DNA from: Syntrophomonadaceae bacterium
GTDB taxonomy: Bacteria > Bacillota_D > Dethiobacteria > DTU022 > UBA8154
Assembly: GCA_007120815.1 (NCBI GenBank)
Contig: SKMY01000086.1
Span: 1 to 7,765 of the forward strand
DNA length: 7,765 nt
Reading direction: 5' to 3'
Part shown: piece by piece, positions 6,546 to 7,765 of the stretch
Position numbering within the stretch: position 1 is the stretch's first letter
Layout: each line of letters opens with the position of its first letter
The notes under the pieces: generated by a model
Database searches by the model: none
Told to the model about the DNA's origin: nothing
What the model saw: the letters and a program-made list of their open reading frames with translations, nothing else
Translations under genes and position numbers: made by a program

Positions 6546-7247
6546 ATGATGGAAGTAAACGACCCTATTGCCATTCTTAAAGAGATTCCTTTTTTTAAAC
6601 AGCTGGCTGATGAGGATCTACATTCGCTAGGCGCACTGCTTCACCTGGAGAGGTTTACCAGGGGGGACATTCTTTTTTTAGAGGGAGAGCCTGGAAAATC
6701 CCTTTATATCCTGATTGACGGATTAATCAAGCTTTCCAAGCTCAACGAGGAAGGCAAAGAACAGATCCTTCATTATGTTCACCCGGGCAGCATTTTTGCC
6801 GAGGTGGTATTATTCGACGGGGGCCCTTATCCCGCCACAGCCGAGGCCGCTGAAGATTCCCGGGTTGGCCTTTTACACAACCGGGACATGGAAAAGCTGA
6901 TCCTGACCAGGAATGAACTGGCTTTAAGCATGTTGAAAATCATGAGCCGAAGGCTGCGGGCGGCCCAGCTTACCATCAGGGACCTGGCCCTGCACGATGC
7001 AGACAGGCGCCTGGAAAGGCTGCTGTTCAAGCTGTCTGAGCGTCACGGTAAACGCACGTCTCGCGGTATCAAGCTGGATACATGGATCAGCCGCCAGGAG
7101 ATGGCCAGCATCATAGGCACCACCCGGGAAACCGTAGCGCGAATGTTAAGCCGCTTTCAAAAAGAAGGACGCCTCACTATCGACAAGGGAACCATTTATC
7201 TTCACAAAGACTTCATCGATAAAAGGAGCACCTGGAACGACGACTGA
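6546..7247 (+). CDS. Crp/Fnr family transcriptional regulator without cysteines
   Basis: The product is 233 aa, the typical length. ATG 6546 and ATG 6549 are adjacent in-frame starts; a GGGGAAGGGA stretch lies about 10 nt upstream. The N-terminal cyclic-nucleotide-binding-like barrel (about 16-130) has the RGDILFLEGEP and LYILIDGLIK turns; a dimerisation helix follows (about 125-155). The C-terminal winged helix spans about 180-225, with recognition helix R194-E-T-V-A-R199 matching the RETVGR of E. coli CRP. In the phosphate-binding cassette E86 is kept, but the cAMP-binding Arg and Ser of CRP are replaced by P96 and A97, so cAMP is an unlikely ligand. The protein has no cysteine, which excludes an FNR-type [4Fe-4S] sensor. 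Effector and targets are unknown. It precedes thiL by 48 nt. Confidence 0.93.
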   Translation: MMEVNDPIAILKEIPFFKQLADEDLHSLGALLHLERFTRGDILFLEGEPGKSLYILIDGLIKLSKLNEEGKEQILHYVHPGSIFAEVVLFDGGPYPATAEAAEDSRVGLLHNRDMEKLILTRNELALSMLKIMSRRLRAAQLTIRDLALHDADRRLERLLFKLSERHGKRTSRGIKLDTWISRQEMASIIGTTRETVARMLSRFQKEGRLTIDKGTIYLHKDFIDKRSTWNDD

Positions 7248-7272
7248 TTTTACACCGGTATCTGGTGCCAAA
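7248..7272. repeat. Imperfect inverted repeat between the regulator gene and thiL
   Basis: CACCGG (7253-7258) and CTGGTG (7262-7267) can pair around a 3-nt loop (one G-T pair), flanked by TTT/AAA arms with two unpaired positions between. No T-run follows, so it is not a standard intrinsic terminator. It could be a weak mRNA hairpin or an operator, or chance. Confidence 0.3.
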
Positions 7273-7295
7273 AATAAGAAAAGAGGCCTTATTTC

Positions 7296-7765
7296 ATGTA
7301 TTTGCGGGAACGTCGTATAAAAGACACGGGTGAATTTGCCCTGATTGAACATATCGTTAAAGTACTGGGCACATCGGCCTACGGGGTGGGCCAGGGTGTG
7401 ATCCGGGGTATTGGTGATGATACGGCTGTTCTTCAGCAAGCCCCCGGTGTCAGGCTTTTAGCTTCCTGTGATATGCTGGTGGAAGGCCGACACTTTGACC
7501 TGGCATACTTTACTCCCAGGCAAGTTGGTTGGAAGGCCCTGGCGGTTAACTTAAGCGATATTGCAGCAATGGGTGGACGGCCTCGATGGGCGCTGGTATC
7601 CCTGGCCTTACGCCCGGACTTAACGGTGGGATTTGTTGAAGATCTGTACTTGGGAATAGCCGAACTGGCTGAACAACACGGTGTCGTTATTGTCGGTGGG
7701 GATACCTGTTCCTCCCCTGACCGGCTGATTATAGACGTCTCGATCCTGGGAGAGGCCTCTCGCTA
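7296..7765 (+). CDS. thiL: Thiamine-monophosphate kinase (ThiL), 5' portion, truncated by window end
   Basis: The frame opens at ATG 7296, preceded by AAAAGAGG about 7 nt upstream, and remains open to the window edge (156 full codons; the whole protein is usually about 320-340 aa). ThiL phosphorylates thiamine monophosphate to thiamine pyrophosphate with ATP, the last step of cofactor synthesis, in the cytoplasm. The conserved GIGDDTAVL (about 38-46) is the metal/ATP site of the PurM/ThiL fold. It is followed by SCDMLVEGRHF, GWKALAVNLSDIAAMGG and VIVGGDT, all hallmarks of ThiL rather than PurM, SelD or HypE. No thiamine riboswitch is visible in the 48-nt gap before it. In many Firmicutes thiL is followed by tsaE and tsaB, which would lie beyond this window. 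Confidence 0.95.
   Translation, partial: MYLRERRIKDTGEFALIEHIVKVLGTSAYGVGQGVIRGIGDDTAVLQQAPGVRLLASCDMLVEGRHFDLAYFTPRQVGWKALAVNLSDIAAMGGRPRWALVSLALRPDLTVGFVEDLYLGIAELAEQHGVVIVGGDTCSSPDRLIIDVSILGEASR

Noticed and set aside
7248..7295. A thiamine pyrophosphate riboswitch ahead of thiL
   Set aside because: The gap is only 48 nt, too short for a THI element, and the conserved CUGAGA-type core is absent.

Overview
The window looks like an ordinary chromosomal stretch of a low-to-mid GC Gram-positive bacterium, most likely a clostridial-type Firmicute of the Desulfotomaculum/Pelotomaculum/Moorella kind. The reasons are the strong AGGAGG-type ribosome binding sites, the TTG and GTG starts, the GC content of roughly half to mid-fifties by eye, and the protein flavour of UvrA, UvrC, the Cof-type HAD protein, the PHP protein and the Crp/Fnr regulator. 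This assignment is an inference from style and no search was run.

Left part (1-3869, + strand): the 3' half of uvrA runs straight into uvrC (TTG start, 13 nt after the uvrA stop). uvrC is followed, with overlapping or nearly overlapping codons, by a small class I SAM-dependent methyltransferase resembling the protein-lysine methyltransferase superfamily. The three genes look like one nucleotide-excision-repair transcription unit. It ends at a weak terminator-like hairpin that begins at the methyltransferase stop codon.

Middle (3843-4778, - strand): one convergent gene of unrecognised family encodes 311 aa with an HEKGH (HExxH) motif and a downstream glutamate helix, so a gluzincin-like metallopeptidase fold is plausible. 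Its last 27 nt overlap the methyltransferase gene. Its TTG start is set by a perfect AGGAGG.

Right part (4888-7765, + strand): a divergent 109-nt intergenic region carries a consensus -35, a -10-like box and a near-perfect 21-bp palindrome between them. It precedes a Cof-type HAD-IIB phosphatase, a YcdX-type PHP phosphatase with all nine expected metal ligands, a cysteine-free Crp/Fnr-family regulator, and the 5' end of thiL (thiamine-monophosphate kinase), cut by the window edge. These four genes are co-oriented with gaps of 46-55 nt, so they may be one operon or have internal promoters.

I see no RNA gene, mobile element, CRISPR array or phage feature, and no intergenic stretch over 300 bases. 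No clearly new multi-gene system is evident. The items most worth a second look are the HEKGH protein and the palindrome inside the promoter beside it.
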